Below are positions 19,199 through 29,006 of a stretch of 34,131 bases of DNA, piece after piece. This DNA comes from Sporichthya sp. (GTDB lineage Bacteria; Actinomycetota; Actinomycetes; Sporichthyales; Sporichthyaceae). Where the stretch lies: assembly GCF_013815995.1 (NCBI RefSeq), contig NZ_JACDFE010000005.1, forward strand, positions 11,384 to 45,514, given 5' to 3'. The notes beneath the pieces are model-generated. The model made no database searches and was not told where the DNA came from. It saw only the letters and a program-made list of their open reading frames with translations. Within the stretch, counting starts at the first letter, position 1. Every line of letters begins with the position of its first letter. The translations under genes and the position numbers were made by a program.

Positions 19199-21180
19199 GC
19201 GAGAACCCCTACAGCCGATCCCGGCCGCTGCTCTCCCTGGTGCGTCAGCCGCTCAACCTCGTCGGCGCCGTGGTCGCGATCGGCTGGATCTTCTTCGCCC
19301 CCGACTACCGCGTCTTCACCGTCACCACCGGGCTGATCATCGGCGTGCTCGCGCTCGGCGTGATGGTGATGGTGGGCTGGGCCCGCGAGATCAACCTGGC
19401 CGCGGCCGGCGTGTACGCGACCTCGCTGTACCTGGGGTCCTGGGTGTACCGGCCGGGGCCGAACGGCTGGGGTCATCCGCTGGTGATCGCGATCGTCGTG
19501 TCCGTGGTGATCGGGATCCTGATGATGCTCGCGGTCGCGCTGTTCAGCGTGCGGCTGTCCGGGGTCTACGTCATGGTGTTCACCCTCGGCGTGCAGATCC
19601 TGGTCGAGCGGATCGTCTTCACCCAGTACCGGCTCACCGGCGGCGACCAGGGCCTGGTCACCCCGAGCCCGAAGATCTTCGGCTACGAGGTCTCCAGCCA
19701 CGACGACCGCGCGTTCTATCTGTTCGTCCTGAGCGTCGTCGCGTTGGTGCTGATGTTCCTGCAGCGGCTCCGCCTCTCCCCCTACGGCCGGGCGATCATG
19801 CTGGTCGGCGCGGACCAGCAGGCCGCGGTCGCGGTCGGGGTACGACCGCTCAAGACCAAGGCCCTGGCCTTCGCCGTGTGCGGCGCGCTCGGTGGGCTGG
19901 CCGGCATCCTCGCCGCGACGCTCTACGGCAGCACCCCGGGGACGGTGAACTACACCGCGACGACGTCCCTGCTGTGGCTCTCGATCGCGATCCTCGGCGG
20001 CTTCGACTCGATGGCCGGCGTGCTCCTGGTGGCGGTCGCCTTCCAGTACATCCCGCTCCAACTGGAGAAGTTGCACGTCAACTACCAGCTGCTGGCCGGC
20101 ATTTCGCTGTTGGCCGGGGTGCTGTGCGGGTCCCGCGGGCTGGGCGGCCGGCTGCAGGACCTCTACCGCCGGCTGCGTTTCGGTCCGGCGGCGCAGCGGC
20201 GCTCTCGCCGTCCGTCCTCGTTCACCGCCGCGGCCGAGGTGCTGGCGCGTTCCGACGGCCTCACCGAACTGCGCGAGATCGGCCCGAGCGACGACGTCCG
20301 CCAGCTTGCCCTGGAGACGCTCGAGAGCTGGTTCCCGCCGCGGCGCACCGAACCCGTGGCGCTTGCGACCGAGGACATCCACCTGTCCTTCGGCGGTGTG
20401 CGTGCCCTGCGCGGGGCGAGCATCGAAGTGCCCACCGGGTCCTTCACCGGCTTGATCGGACCCAACGGCGCCGGCAAGACCACACTGTTCGACGTGGTGT
20501 CCGGCCTGACCAGGCCCGACCGCGGCACGGTGCGGATCTTCGGCTCCGACGTCACCCGCGACCAGCCGTGGGACCGGGCCGCCCTCGGGATGACCCGCAC
20601 CTTCCAGACCACCCGCATCGTCAAGGAGCTCTCGGTCGCAGACAACCTGCTGGCCGGGGCGGGACTGCGGATCCGGGGCAGCCTCGCCCAGTTCGCGGTG
20701 GGAATGCCGGCACCGTGGCGGCAGGTCCGCGAGGCCGAGGAGGCGGCGTGGGCGATTGCCTGCCTGCTCGACATCGAACGGTACTGGGACGAGCGGGTCG
20801 GCGAACTGGAGTTCTCGGCCCGCCGGCGTACCGAGCTCGGCCGGGCCCTGCTGTCCGGCCCGCAGATCCTGCTGCTCGACGAGCCGACCTCGGGCCTGGA
20901 TCCCGCGTCCTCCGGCGCCCTGATCGGCCTGGTCCGCCGGCTGCAGGCCGATCTGGGACTCACGGTGCTGTTGGTCGAGCACTACGTGAAGGCCGTCCTC
21001 GACGGCTGTGACCTGGTCTACGTTCTGGCGGAGGGTCAGATCCTCGCGCACGGCGAGCCGGGCACGATCGCCGCCGACGCGCAGGTGCAGGAGCGCTACC
21101 TCGGGGCCGGCCGTGGCGAGGCCACCACCGGGTGGCGGGAACGCCTGGCTGATCCGGCGGGGGCCGGCAATCGTGGCTGA
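19195..21180 (+). CDS. Branched-chain amino acid ABC transporter fused permease/ATP-binding protein (LivM-LivG)
   Basis: N-terminal LivM-like permease (RAIMLVGADQQAAVAVGVRPLKTKALAFAVCGALGGLAG) continuous with LivG-like ATPase (GPNGAGKTTLFDVVSGL, LLLDEPTSGLDP); ATGA overlap with the livH stop. Confidence 0.88.
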   Translation: MSENPYSRSRPLLSLVRQPLNLVGAVVAIGWIFFAPDYRVFTVTTGLIIGVLALGVMVMVGWAREINLAAAGVYATSLYLGSWVYRPGPNGWGHPLVIAIVVSVVIGILMMLAVALFSVRLSGVYVMVFTLGVQILVERIVFTQYRLTGGDQGLVTPSPKIFGYEVSSHDDRAFYLFVLSVVALVLMFLQRLRLSPYGRAIMLVGADQQAAVAVGVRPLKTKALAFAVCGALGGLAGILAATLYGSTPGTVNYTATTSLLWLSIAILGGFDSMAGVLLVAVAFQYIPLQLEKLHVNYQLLAGISLLAGVLCGSRGLGGRLQDLYRRLRFGPAAQRRSRRPSSFTAAAEVLARSDGLTELREIGPSDDVRQLALETLESWFPPRRTEPVALATEDIHLSFGGVRALRGASIEVPTGSFTGLIGPNGAGKTTLFDVVSGLTRPDRGTVRIFGSDVTRDQPWDRAALGMTRTFQTTRIVKELSVADNLLAGAGLRIRGSLAQFAVGMPAPWRQVREAEEAAWAIACLLDIERYWDERVGELEFSARRRTELGRALLSGPQILLLDEPTSGLDPASSGALIGLVRRLQADLGLTVLLVEHYVKAVLDGCDLVYVLAEGQILAHGEPGTIAADAQVQERYLGAGRGEATTGWRERLADPAGAGNRG

Positions 21181-21850
21181 CCCGCGGCTGGAGCTGAAGG
21201 GCGTGCGCGCCGGATACGACCGGGTGCCGGTGGTCTTCGACGTCGACCTCGGCGTCGCCCCCGGGGAGATCGTGATCCTGGTCGGTGGCAACGGCGCCGG
21301 CAAGTCCACTCTGCTACAGGCCGTGATGGGGACGGTCGCGGTGCTCGCCGGCGAGATCCGCTACGACGGCAAGCGGATCAACCGCTGGCCGGTGGCGCGG
21401 CGCGCCCGGGCCGGGATCAGCTACTCCCCCGAGGGCCGGCGGGTGTTCTCCACCCTCACCGTCCGGGAGAACCTCGACGCCGGCGCCTCGCACATCGCCA
21501 CCCGGCGATTGCGCGACCAACGGGCCGAGGTCTTCTCCTACTTCCCGATCCTCTCCGACCGGTCCGACCAGCTGGCCGGCACGTTGTCCGGCGGCGAGCA
21601 GCAGATGCTGGCGATCGGCCGCTCCCTGATGTCCGGGCCCGACCTGATCCTGGTCGAGGAGCCGTCCCAGGGCCTGGCCCCGGTGATCGTGGACCGGGTC
21701 TACGGAACCCTGCAGCGGATCTGCCTGGACCGCGGCACGTCCGTGGTCATCGCCGAGCAGTTCCAGCAACTGCGCGAGTACGACTGCGACCGCGTGGTCA
21801 TCATCGACAAGGGCATGGTCCGCCCCTATGTCGCCGTCCCCGCGCCCTGA
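21173..21850 (+). CDS. Branched-chain amino acid ABC transporter ATP-binding protein (LivF-like)
   Basis: VGGNGAGKSTLLQAVMGTV, LSGGEQQMLAIGRSLMSGPDLILVEEPSQGLAPVIV; GTG at 21173 overlaps the upstream stop. Confidence 0.88.
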   Translation: MADPRLELKGVRAGYDRVPVVFDVDLGVAPGEIVILVGGNGAGKSTLLQAVMGTVAVLAGEIRYDGKRINRWPVARRARAGISYSPEGRRVFSTLTVRENLDAGASHIATRRLRDQRAEVFSYFPILSDRSDQLAGTLSGGEQQMLAIGRSLMSGPDLILVEEPSQGLAPVIVDRVYGTLQRICLDRGTSVVIAEQFQQLREYDCDRVVIIDKGMVRPYVAVPAP

Positions 21851-22128
21851 GTCTCAGCTGGCATCGTCCCACCGGTCCAGCCGGTCGTGGAGGCCTCGAA
21901 GCCCGAGGCCACCATCGCAAAGCCACCCTGCATTTCCGAACGGAGACCTTCGACGTCGTCGCGCAGACCCCGCAGGTCGGTCCGCATCTCGCGCTGGTCG
22001 TCTCGGATCGCACTGATAGTTCCGACATAGGCGCTGACTCGCGTCTCCAGATCCGGTGTCGGCGTCATTCTCGGATGCTGAGCCGAATCGGGCACCCGGG
22101 TCACTGCTCTCGGCGTACTTGTGGACAA
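21826..22128 (-). CDS. Small hypothetical protein with predicted coiled coil
   Basis: Heptad-like LETRVSAYVGTISAIRDDQREMRTDLRGLRDDVEGLRSEMQGGF; start uncertain (TTG 22128 or an internal ATG). Confidence 0.4.
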   Translation of the reverse strand: MSTSTPRAVTRVPDSAQHPRMTPTPDLETRVSAYVGTISAIRDDQREMRTDLRGLRDDVEGLRSEMQGGFAMVASGFEASTTGWTGGTMPAETQGAGTAT

Positions 22129-22133
22129 CCAGC

Positions 22134-22769
22134 TCAGGCGGGGTCGGTGAGGTGGATCGTCACGGCGCGGAACAAGGCCGGGGTCGCGAGCAGCACCACA
22201 TGCTTCGGGTCCGGGACCGTGAGGAAGCGCGGCTCTGCCGCGACGGCGGCAAACCCGGCCAGGCGGCGGTCAGCGAGCACCTTGTCCACCGCCTTGCGTT
22301 CCCCGCCGAGCACCAGGGCGTCCAGGGAACCGACGTGCGGAAGCAGGATCCGCGCGGCCACCTCGCCCGCGGTGTCGAGCGCGACGTCGACCTGGTTCTC
22401 CCGGCGCCGGGCGAAGCGCTGCTGCGACCAGCCCCCGGCCGAGGTCCGCCCGTGCACCTGCCTCGAGCCGACCTTGGACTCCGCCAGCTTCACCCCGTCG
22501 AACACCCCGGCCGCGTAGCCGCCCAGGCGCACCAGCAACACCCCCACCCGGCGGTCCGCGAGCACGTGCGCGCCCAGCGCCTCGACGGGATCACCGGCGG
22601 GCGCCCAGTCCCCGGCGAACGGGACCACGCACTGCGCCACCGTGCCGTTGCCCGCGGCCGCACGAATACCTTCGGGGGTGAGCTGAGCCTGCGTCAGACC
22701 GCCGTTGCGGTCAGCGAAATTGGCGAACCAGCGCGGGATCCGCTCGGCCTCGACCTCGACGGTGCGCAC
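22134..22769 (-). CDS. acVLRF1 family peptidyl-tRNA hydrolase / Vms1-like release factor candidate
   Basis: Characteristic GRTSAGGWSQQRFARRRENQ motif, VGVLLVRLGGYAAGVFDG, GGERKAVDKVLAD; start inferred at GTG 22769. Confidence 0.75.
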   Translation of the reverse strand: MRTVEVEAERIPRWFANFADRNGGLTQAQLTPEGIRAAAGNGTVAQCVVPFAGDWAPAGDPVEALGAHVLADRRVGVLLVRLGGYAAGVFDGVKLAESKVGSRQVHGRTSAGGWSQQRFARRRENQVDVALDTAGEVAARILLPHVGSLDALVLGGERKAVDKVLADRRLAGFAAVAAEPRFLTVPDPKHVVLLATPALFRAVTIHLTDPA

Positions 22770-22770
22770 G

Positions 22771-22818
22771 GGACGTCCGACAGAGTGAGCGTTATTGCTC
22801 ACGGCTGTTCGGACGTCC
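22771..22818. repeat. Composite palindrome, copy 2 of family A (GGACGTCCGA-CAG-A-GTGAGC-GTTATT-GCTCAC-GG-CTGTTCGGACGTCC)
   Basis: Outer and inner stems as read; same layout as 1191-1236. Confidence 0.75.
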
Positions 22819-22834
22819 GGTGCTTGCCGCGCCG

Positions 22835-23155
22835 TTAGACGTTGAAGCCCAGAGCGCGGAGCTGCTCGCGGCCGTCGTCGGTGATCTTGTCCGGACCCCA
22901 CGGCGGCATCCAGACCCAGTTGATCCGGAAGTCGGCGACCAGGCCTTCGAGGGCCTGGCGCGTCTGGTCCTCGATGACGTCGGTCAGCGGACAGGCCGCG
23001 GAGGTCAGCGTCATGTCGATCGTCGCGATGTTCGCCTCGTCGACACTGACGCCGTAGACCAGACCGAGGTCCACCACGTTGATGCCGAGTTCGGGGTCGA
23101 CGACGTCGCGCATCGCTTCGGTCAGGTCGTCCTCGGTCGGTGCGCTGGTGGTCAT
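22835..23155 (-). CDS. DUF59/MIP18 family (SufT-like) Fe-S assembly protein
   Basis: EAMRDVVDPELGINVVDLGLVYGV...MTLTSAACPLTDVIEDQ; ATG at 23155 overlaps the sufU stop. Confidence 0.88.
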   Translation of the reverse strand: MTTSAPTEDDLTEAMRDVVDPELGINVVDLGLVYGVSVDEANIATIDMTLTSAACPLTDVIEDQTRQALEGLVADFRINWVWMPPWGPDKITDDGREQLRALGFNV

Positions 23156-23601
23156 GACTGGGCTCCGTTCACGAGGGCTTGTGCGGTCGCGTCCTTCCAG
23201 GCCATCCAGGACAGTAACGCGCACTTGATGCGGGCTGGGTATTTCGAGACTCCGGCGAAGGCGACCGCGTCCTCGAGGACGTCCTCGTCGGGGGTGGCCT
23301 GACCCTTGGACTGCATGAGCGCCAGGAACTCGTTGTGCACGGCCATCGCCGCGTCGAGGTCCTTACCGATCAGCAGTTCGGTGAGCACGGACGCTGAGGC
23401 CTGGCTGATCGAGCAGCCGAGGCTGTCGTAGGAGACGTCGGCGACCTTGCCGTCGGCGACGTGCACCCGCAGGGTCACCTCGTCCCCGCAGGTCGGGTTG
23501 ACGTGGTGCACCTGCGCTTCGTACGGCTCCCGCAGTCCCTTGTGCCGGGGATTGCGGTAGTGGTCGAGAATGATCTCCTGGTAGAGCGCGTCAACGTCCA
23601 C
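23152..23601 (-). CDS. sufU: Fe-S cluster assembly scaffold SufU
   Basis: LYQEIILDHYRNPRHKG, NPTCGDEVTLRV, SYDSLGCSISQASASVLTELLIGK. Confidence 0.93.
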   Translation of the reverse strand: MDVDALYQEIILDHYRNPRHKGLREPYEAQVHHVNPTCGDEVTLRVHVADGKVADVSYDSLGCSISQASASVLTELLIGKDLDAAMAVHNEFLALMQSKGQATPDEDVLEDAVAFAGVSKYPARIKCALLSWMAWKDATAQALVNGAQS

Positions 23602-23604
23602 CGG

Positions 23605-24861
23605 TCACAACCCCCTCGCGAAGTACGCCTTCACGGCGTCCAACCCTTCGACCAGAGAATCGATTTCCTCGGGCTTGGTGTAGAGGTAGAACGACGCCCG
23701 GTTGGACGCGGTGACGCCGAAGCGGGCGTGCACGGGCCGCGCGCAGTGGTGGCCGCCGCGCACCGCGATGCCGTAGGAGTCCAGCACCTGGCCGACGTCG
23801 TGCGGGTGGATGTCGCCGAGTTCGAAGCTGATCGCGCCGCCCCGGTCGACGTTCTCGGTCGGCCCCAGGATGCGCACGCCCTCCACGCTCTGCAGGCGCT
23901 CCAGCGCGTACCCGGTGATGGCGTGCTCGTGGGCGGCTACGGCGTCCATGCCGATGCCGGAGAGGTAGTCGATGGCCGCGCCGAGCCCGACGGCCCCCGC
24001 GATCGGCGGGGTACCGGCCTCGAAGCGGTGCGGAGCCTCGGCGTAGGTCGAGCCCTCCATGCGGACGATCTCGATCATCTCGCCGCCACCCAGGAACGGC
24101 GGCAGCTGGTTGAGCAGCTCGGGCTCGGCGACGAGCACCCCGATGCCGGTCGGGCCGCACAGCTTGTGCCCGGTGAACGCGACGAAGTCCGCGGCCAGGG
24201 CGGTCAGGTCGACCGGCATCTGCGGCACCGACTGCGAGGCGTCCACGACGACGAGCGCCCCGACCTCGTGGGCCCGCCGGGTGATCTCGGCGACCGGGTT
24301 GATCGTGCCCAGGGCGTTGGACACCCAGGTCACGGCCACGACCTTGGTCCGCTCGGTGATCAGGTCGTCGATGTTCGACAGATCCAGGCGGCCCTCGTCG
24401 GTGATGCCGAACCAGCGCAGCGTCGCGCCGCGGCGCTCGCACGCCAGCTGCCACGGGACGATGTTGGAGTGGTGCTCCATCTCGGTGATGACGACCTCGT
24501 CGCCGGGACCGATGCCGTACGGGTCGCCGGCCCAGGTGAGGACGTTGGCGACGAGGTTGAGCGCCTCGGAGGCGTTCTTGGTGAAGATCACGCCGTCGCG
24601 GCTCGGGGCGTTGACGAAAGCCGCGACCTTGTCCCGCGCACCCTCGTACGCGGCGGTGGCTTCCTCACCGAGCTGATGCGCCGCGCGCGCCACGTTCGCG
24701 TTGTGCAGCGCGTAGTGCTCGGAGATCGTGTCGATCACCGACTGCGGCTTCTGCGAGGTATTGGCCGAGTCCAGGTAGACCAGCGGCCGGTCCCCGGACA
24801 GGCGTCGGTCCAGGATCGGGAAGTCCGCCCGGATCTTGTCGAGGTCGAGCAGCCCATTCAT
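23605..24861 (-). CDS. sufS: Cysteine desulfurase SufS
   Basis: FTKNASEALNLVAN, HHSNIVPWQ, DASQSVPQMPVD, FTGHKLCGPTGIGVL PLP-Lys motif, RGGHHCARP. Confidence 0.95.
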   Translation of the reverse strand: MNGLLDLDKIRADFPILDRRLSGDRPLVYLDSANTSQKPQSVIDTISEHYALHNANVARAAHQLGEEATAAYEGARDKVAAFVNAPSRDGVIFTKNASEALNLVANVLTWAGDPYGIGPGDEVVITEMEHHSNIVPWQLACERRGATLRWFGITDEGRLDLSNIDDLITERTKVVAVTWVSNALGTINPVAEITRRAHEVGALVVVDASQSVPQMPVDLTALAADFVAFTGHKLCGPTGIGVLVAEPELLNQLPPFLGGGEMIEIVRMEGSTYAEAPHRFEAGTPPIAGAVGLGAAIDYLSGIGMDAVAAHEHAITGYALERLQSVEGVRILGPTENVDRGGAISFELGDIHPHDVGQVLDSYGIAVRGGHHCARPVHARFGVTASNRASFYLYTKPEEIDSLVEGLDAVKAYFARGL

Positions 24862-24869
24862 GGCGATCG

Positions 24870-25646
24870 TCAGGCCCCGGCCTTGGCGAGGAACCGCTCG
24901 TAGCCCTCGGCTTCCAGCTGCTCGGCCAGCTCCGGGCCGCCCTCCTCGACGAACCGGCCGCCGACGAAGACGTGCACGAAGTCCGGCGCGATGTAGCGCA
25001 GGATCCGGGTGTAGTGGGTGATCAGCAGGACGCCGACCTCGCCGCCTTCCTTGGCCCGGTTGACACCCTCGGAGACGACCTTGAGCGCATCGATGTCCAG
25101 GCCGGAGTCGGTCTCGTCGAGGATCGCGATCTTCGGCTTGAGCAGTTCGAGCTGGAGGATCTCGTGGCGCTTCTTCTCGCCGCCGGAGAAACCCTCGTTG
25201 ACGTTGCGCTCGGCGAAGGTCGGGTCCATCGCCAGCAGCTCCATCGCGGACTTCATGTCCTTGACCCAGGTGCGCAGCTTGGGCGCTTCACCCGAGACCG
25301 CGGTCTTCGCGGTCCGCAGGAAGTTCGACACCGAGACGCCCGGCACCTCGACGGGGTACTGCATGGCGAGGAACAGCCCGGCGCGGGCGCGCTCGTCCAC
25401 GCTCATCGCGAGGACGTCGGCGCCGTCGAGGCTGATGCTGCCGCCGGTCACGGTGTACTTCGGGTGCCCGGCGATGGTGTACGCCAGCGTCGACTTGCCC
25501 GAGCCGTTCGGACCCATCACGGCGTGGGTCTCCCCCGGCTTGATCGTCAGGGTGACCCCCTTGAGAATCTCCTTGACGCCTTCGGCGCCATCTTCGGATT
25601 TTCCAGGGACCTGGACGTGCAGGTCCTTGATCTCCAGCGTGCTCAT
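24870..25646 (-). CDS. sufC: Fe-S cluster assembly ATPase SufC
   Basis: GPNGSGKSTLAYTIAGHPKY, GFSGGEKKRHEILQLELLKPKIAILDETDSGLDIDALK. Confidence 0.96.
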   Translation of the reverse strand: MSTLEIKDLHVQVPGKSEDGAEGVKEILKGVTLTIKPGETHAVMGPNGSGKSTLAYTIAGHPKYTVTGGSISLDGADVLAMSVDERARAGLFLAMQYPVEVPGVSVSNFLRTAKTAVSGEAPKLRTWVKDMKSAMELLAMDPTFAERNVNEGFSGGEKKRHEILQLELLKPKIAILDETDSGLDIDALKVVSEGVNRAKEGGEVGVLLITHYTRILRYIAPDFVHVFVGGRFVEEGGPELAEQLEAEGYERFLAKAGA

Positions 25647-25695
25647 GAAAGCGATGCTCCTGTAATTGCAGCGCAGCTGCGTCAGTTGCGGTCGG

Positions 25696-26808
25696 TCAGG
25701 CGAGGGTCTTGGCGAGCTCGGCGTCGATCGTGGCGAGCAGGCGGGTCTGGATCAGCGGGATGCCGATCCGGGCGATGATCTCGGCGAAGAATCCGCGGAC
25801 CACCATCCGGCGGGCCTCGGCCTCGGCGATGCCGCGCGACTGGAGGTAGAACAACTGCTCGTCGTCGAACCTTCCGGTGGCGCTCGCGTGCCCCGCACCG
25901 GCGACCTCGCCGGTGTAGATCTCCAGGTTCGGCACCGAGTCTGCTGACGCCCCGTCAGTGAGGATCAGGTTGCGGTTGAGCTCGTAGGTGTCGGTCCCGG
26001 TGGCGTTCTTGCCGATGATGACGTCACCGATCCACACGGTGTGCGCCTTGTCGCCCTGCAACGCGCCCTTGTAGGCCACGTTGCTCTTGCAGTTCGGCAC
26101 GGTGTGGTCGACGCGGAGGCGGTGCTCCAGGTGCTGACCGGCGTCGGCGAAGTAGAGCCCGAGCAGCTCCGCATCCCCGCCCGGCGCCGTGTAGTGCACC
26201 TGCGGGTAGAGCCGGACCACCGAGCCGCCGAAGGTCACCACGACTCCGCGCACGGTCGCGTCGCGACCGAGCATGATGCGCTGGTGGCCGAGGTGGACGG
26301 TGTCGTCGGCCCACTCCTGCAGGCTCACGAACGTCAGGTTCGCGCCGTCGCCGACATGCACCTCGACGGTGCCGGCGTAGGTGGCCGAGCCCTGGTGGTC
26401 GATCACCACCGTCGCGACCGCGAAGGGCTTGACGTCGATGACGATGTGGCCGTAGGCCACACCCTCGGCGCCCTGACCGCTCAGGGTCAGCACGGTGGGG
26501 GCAGGAGTCAGCTCCTGCGGAACCGTGATGACGGTGGCGGTGGTGAATCCTTCGAACGCCGCGGCCGCCACCCGGTCAGAAGGCGCGCCCGAACGGCCAA
26601 GCCTCGGATCGTCACGGCCGACGGTCTCAACGACGACGCCGTCAGGGGCGTCGACCTCGACCAGGACCTTGCCTTCGGGCTTGGCCGTGCCGTCGTGCAG
26701 ACCACGCAGGCGGCGCATCGGAGTGAAACGCCACTCCTCCTCGCGCCCGGTGGGCACGGGAAACTCCGTGGCGACGGTTCCAGCCGTCGCCATGTCAGTG
26801 CCGGGCAC
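25696..26808 (-). CDS. sufD: Fe-S cluster assembly protein SufD
   Basis: REEEWRFTPMRRL; C-terminal GHASATGRFDDEQLFYLQSRGIAEAEARRMVVRGFFAEI. Confidence 0.95.
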   Translation of the reverse strand: MPGTDMATAGTVATEFPVPTGREEEWRFTPMRRLRGLHDGTAKPEGKVLVEVDAPDGVVVETVGRDDPRLGRSGAPSDRVAAAAFEGFTTATVITVPQELTPAPTVLTLSGQGAEGVAYGHIVIDVKPFAVATVVIDHQGSATYAGTVEVHVGDGANLTFVSLQEWADDTVHLGHQRIMLGRDATVRGVVVTFGGSVVRLYPQVHYTAPGGDAELLGLYFADAGQHLEHRLRVDHTVPNCKSNVAYKGALQGDKAHTVWIGDVIIGKNATGTDTYELNRNLILTDGASADSVPNLEIYTGEVAGAGHASATGRFDDEQLFYLQSRGIAEAEARRMVVRGFFAEIIARIGIPLIQTRLLATIDAELAKTLA

Positions 26809-28220
26809 TAGCCCACGGCCCCTTCCATCTGAAGCTCGATCAGCCGGTTGAGCTCGAGCGCGTATTCCATCGGCAGCTCACGGGCGATCGGCTCCACGAA
26901 ACCGCGGACGATCATCGCCATGGCCTCGTCCTCGGTCATGCCGCGGCTCATCAGGTAGAACAACTGGTCCTCGGAGACCTTGGAGACCGTCGCCTCGTGG
27001 CCGAGGGCCACGTCGTCCTCGCGGACGTCGACGTAGGGGTAGGTGTCCGAGCGGCTGATCGTGTCGACCAGCAGCGCGTCGCAGCGCACCGTCGACTTGC
27101 TGTGGTGCGCGCCCTCCTGGACCTTGACCAGGCCACGGTAGGACGTGCGGCCACCGCCGCGCGCGACGGACTTGGACACGATCGCCGAGGAGGTGTGCGG
27201 CGCGGCGTGCACCATCTTGGCGCCGGCGTCCTGGTGCTGGCCCTCGCCGGCGAAGGCGATCGAGAGCACCTCGCCGTGGGCGTGCTCACCGGTCATCACG
27301 ACGCCCGGGTACTTCATCGTGACCTTGGAGCCGATGTTGCCGTCGATCCACTCCATGGTCGCGCCCTCTTGGGCGATGGCGCGCTTGGTGACCAGGTTGT
27401 AGACGTTGTTCGACCAGTTCTGGATGGTCGTGTACCGGCAGCGCGCGCCCTTCTTCACGATGATCTCGACGACCGCGGAGTGCAGCGAGTCCGAGGAGTA
27501 GATCGGCGCGGTGCAGCCTTCGACGTAGTGCACGTAGGCGCCCTCGTCGACGATGATCAGCGTCCGCTCGAACTGGCCCATGTTCTCGGTGTTGATCCGG
27601 AAGTAGGCCTGCAGCGGGATGTCGACCTTGACGTTCGGCGGCACGTAGATGAACGACCCACCGGACCACACGGCGGCGTTCAGCGCGGAGAACTTGTTGT
27701 CGCCGGCCGGGATGACCTTGCCGAAGTACTCCTTGAACAGCTCCGGGTGCTTCTTCAGACCGGTGTCGGTGTCGAGGAAGATGACGCCCTGCTCCTCGAG
27801 GTCCTCCCGGATCTGGTGGTAGACGACCTCCGACTCGTACTGCGCGGCGACACCGGAGACGAGGCGCTGCTTCTCGGCCTCCGGGATGCCCAGCCGGTCG
27901 TAGGTGTTCTTGATGTCGGCGGGCAGCTCGTCCCACGTCGTCGCCTGCTTCTCCGTCGACCGGACGAAGTACTTGATGTTGTCGAAGTGGATCCCCGACA
28001 GGTCCGAGCCCCACGTCGGCATCGGCTTCTTGTAGAAGAGCTTGAGACCCTTGAGCCGCTGCTCCAGCATCCACTCGGGCTCGTTCTTCAACCCGGAGAT
28101 GTTGCGGACGACCTCTTCGGACAGCCCGCGCCGGGCGGTGGCGCCGACGTCGTTGGCATCGGACCAACCGAAGTCGTATCGGCCGATGCCTTCGAGGGCA
28201 GTCTCGGTCGTGCTGGTCAT
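26808..28220 (-). CDS. sufB: Fe-S cluster assembly protein SufB
   Basis: [52 protein letters not shown]. Confidence 0.97.
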   Translation of the reverse strand: MTSTTETALEGIGRYDFGWSDANDVGATARRGLSEEVVRNISGLKNEPEWMLEQRLKGLKLFYKKPMPTWGSDLSGIHFDNIKYFVRSTEKQATTWDELPADIKNTYDRLGIPEAEKQRLVSGVAAQYESEVVYHQIREDLEEQGVIFLDTDTGLKKHPELFKEYFGKVIPAGDNKFSALNAAVWSGGSFIYVPPNVKVDIPLQAYFRINTENMGQFERTLIIVDEGAYVHYVEGCTAPIYSSDSLHSAVVEIIVKKGARCRYTTIQNWSNNVYNLVTKRAIAQEGATMEWIDGNIGSKVTMKYPGVVMTGEHAHGEVLSIAFAGEGQHQDAGAKMVHAAPHTSSAIVSKSVARGGGRTSYRGLVKVQEGAHHSKSTVRCDALLVDTISRSDTYPYVDVREDDVALGHEATVSKVSEDQLFYLMSRGMTEDEAMAMIVRGFVEPIARELPMEYALELNRLIELQMEGAVG

Positions 28221-28936
28221 GACGTGGTCCTTCCGGTCGGTACATAGGTGGTGCAGACGCCGTCACCGTGGGCGATGGTGGCGAGTCGCTGGACATGCGT
28301 GCCGAGCAGGCGACCGAACGCCGCCGTCTCGGCCTCGCACAACTGGGGGAACTCCTCGGCGACGTGAGCCACCGGGCAGTGGTGCTGACAGACCTGCTCG
28401 CCGGCCGCGCCACCCGGGGCGGGGCGCACGCTGGCGGCGTAACCGTCCGCGGACAGGGCCTCGGCGAGGACGGCGGCCCGGTCGGCCGGGGCGACGGCGG
28501 CCAGCTGTGGCCGGTAGCGCTCCTCGATCTCGGCGACCCGGCGGATTGCGAACGCCTCGACGGCATGCGCGCCGGCGGTCTCGGCCAGAAAGCGCAGCGC
28601 CGAGGTGGCCAGGTCGTCGTAGGCCTGAACGAAGTGGTGGCGGCCGGTGTCGGTGACGACGAAGACCTTGGCCGGGCGGCCGCGGCCGCGTGAGGCCTGC
28701 CCGCGCTGCTCGGCCTCGGTGATCAGGCCGTCGGCCAGCAGGGCGTCGAGGTGCCGACGGACCGCGGCCGGGGTGAGTTCGAGCTGCTGGGCCAGATCCG
28801 CCGCGGTGGTCCGGCCATGCTCCAGGATGACCCGGGCGACCCGCTCGCGGGTGCCGGCGGTGACGTCCTCGACCGGCCCCAGGTCACGCGCCGAACTGCC
28901 CTGGTCGAGGGCGCGGTCGTCGCGGACGGTTTTCAC
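28217..28936 (-). CDS. sufR: Transcriptional regulator SufR-like (HTH, Fe-S)
   Basis: w[34 protein letters not shown]-terminal [21 protein letters not shown] cysteine cluster; heads the suf operon; GTG start at 28936. Confidence 0.9.
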   Translation of the reverse strand: MKTVRDDRALDQGSSARDLGPVEDVTAGTRERVARVILEHGRTTAADLAQQLELTPAAVRRHLDALLADGLITEAEQRGQASRGRGRPAKVFVVTDTGRHHFVQAYDDLATSALRFLAETAGAHAVEAFAIRRVAEIEERYRPQLAAVAPADRAAVLAEALSADGYAASVRPAPGGAAGEQVCQHHCPVAHVAEEFPQLCEAETAAFGRLLGTHVQRLATIAHGDGVCTTYVPTGRTTS

Positions 28937-29006
28937 AACACCGATGTTACCTAATTCCACGGCGTTGCCCAACCCAAAACGGACAACTTCAGCATAGATC
29001 CAACAC

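Noticed and set aside
18874-21309. 811-aa antisense ORF across the liv genes
   Set aside because: Low-complexity Arg/Gly/Asp/Ala-rich translation opposite well-supported ABC genes; a high-GC shadow ORF.
23461-24903. 480-aa plus-strand ORF opposite sufU/sufS
   Set aside because: Shadow ORF over strongly supported suf genes.
26997-28247. 416-aa plus-strand ORF opposite sufB
   Set aside because: Shadow ORF; sufB motifs are unambiguous.
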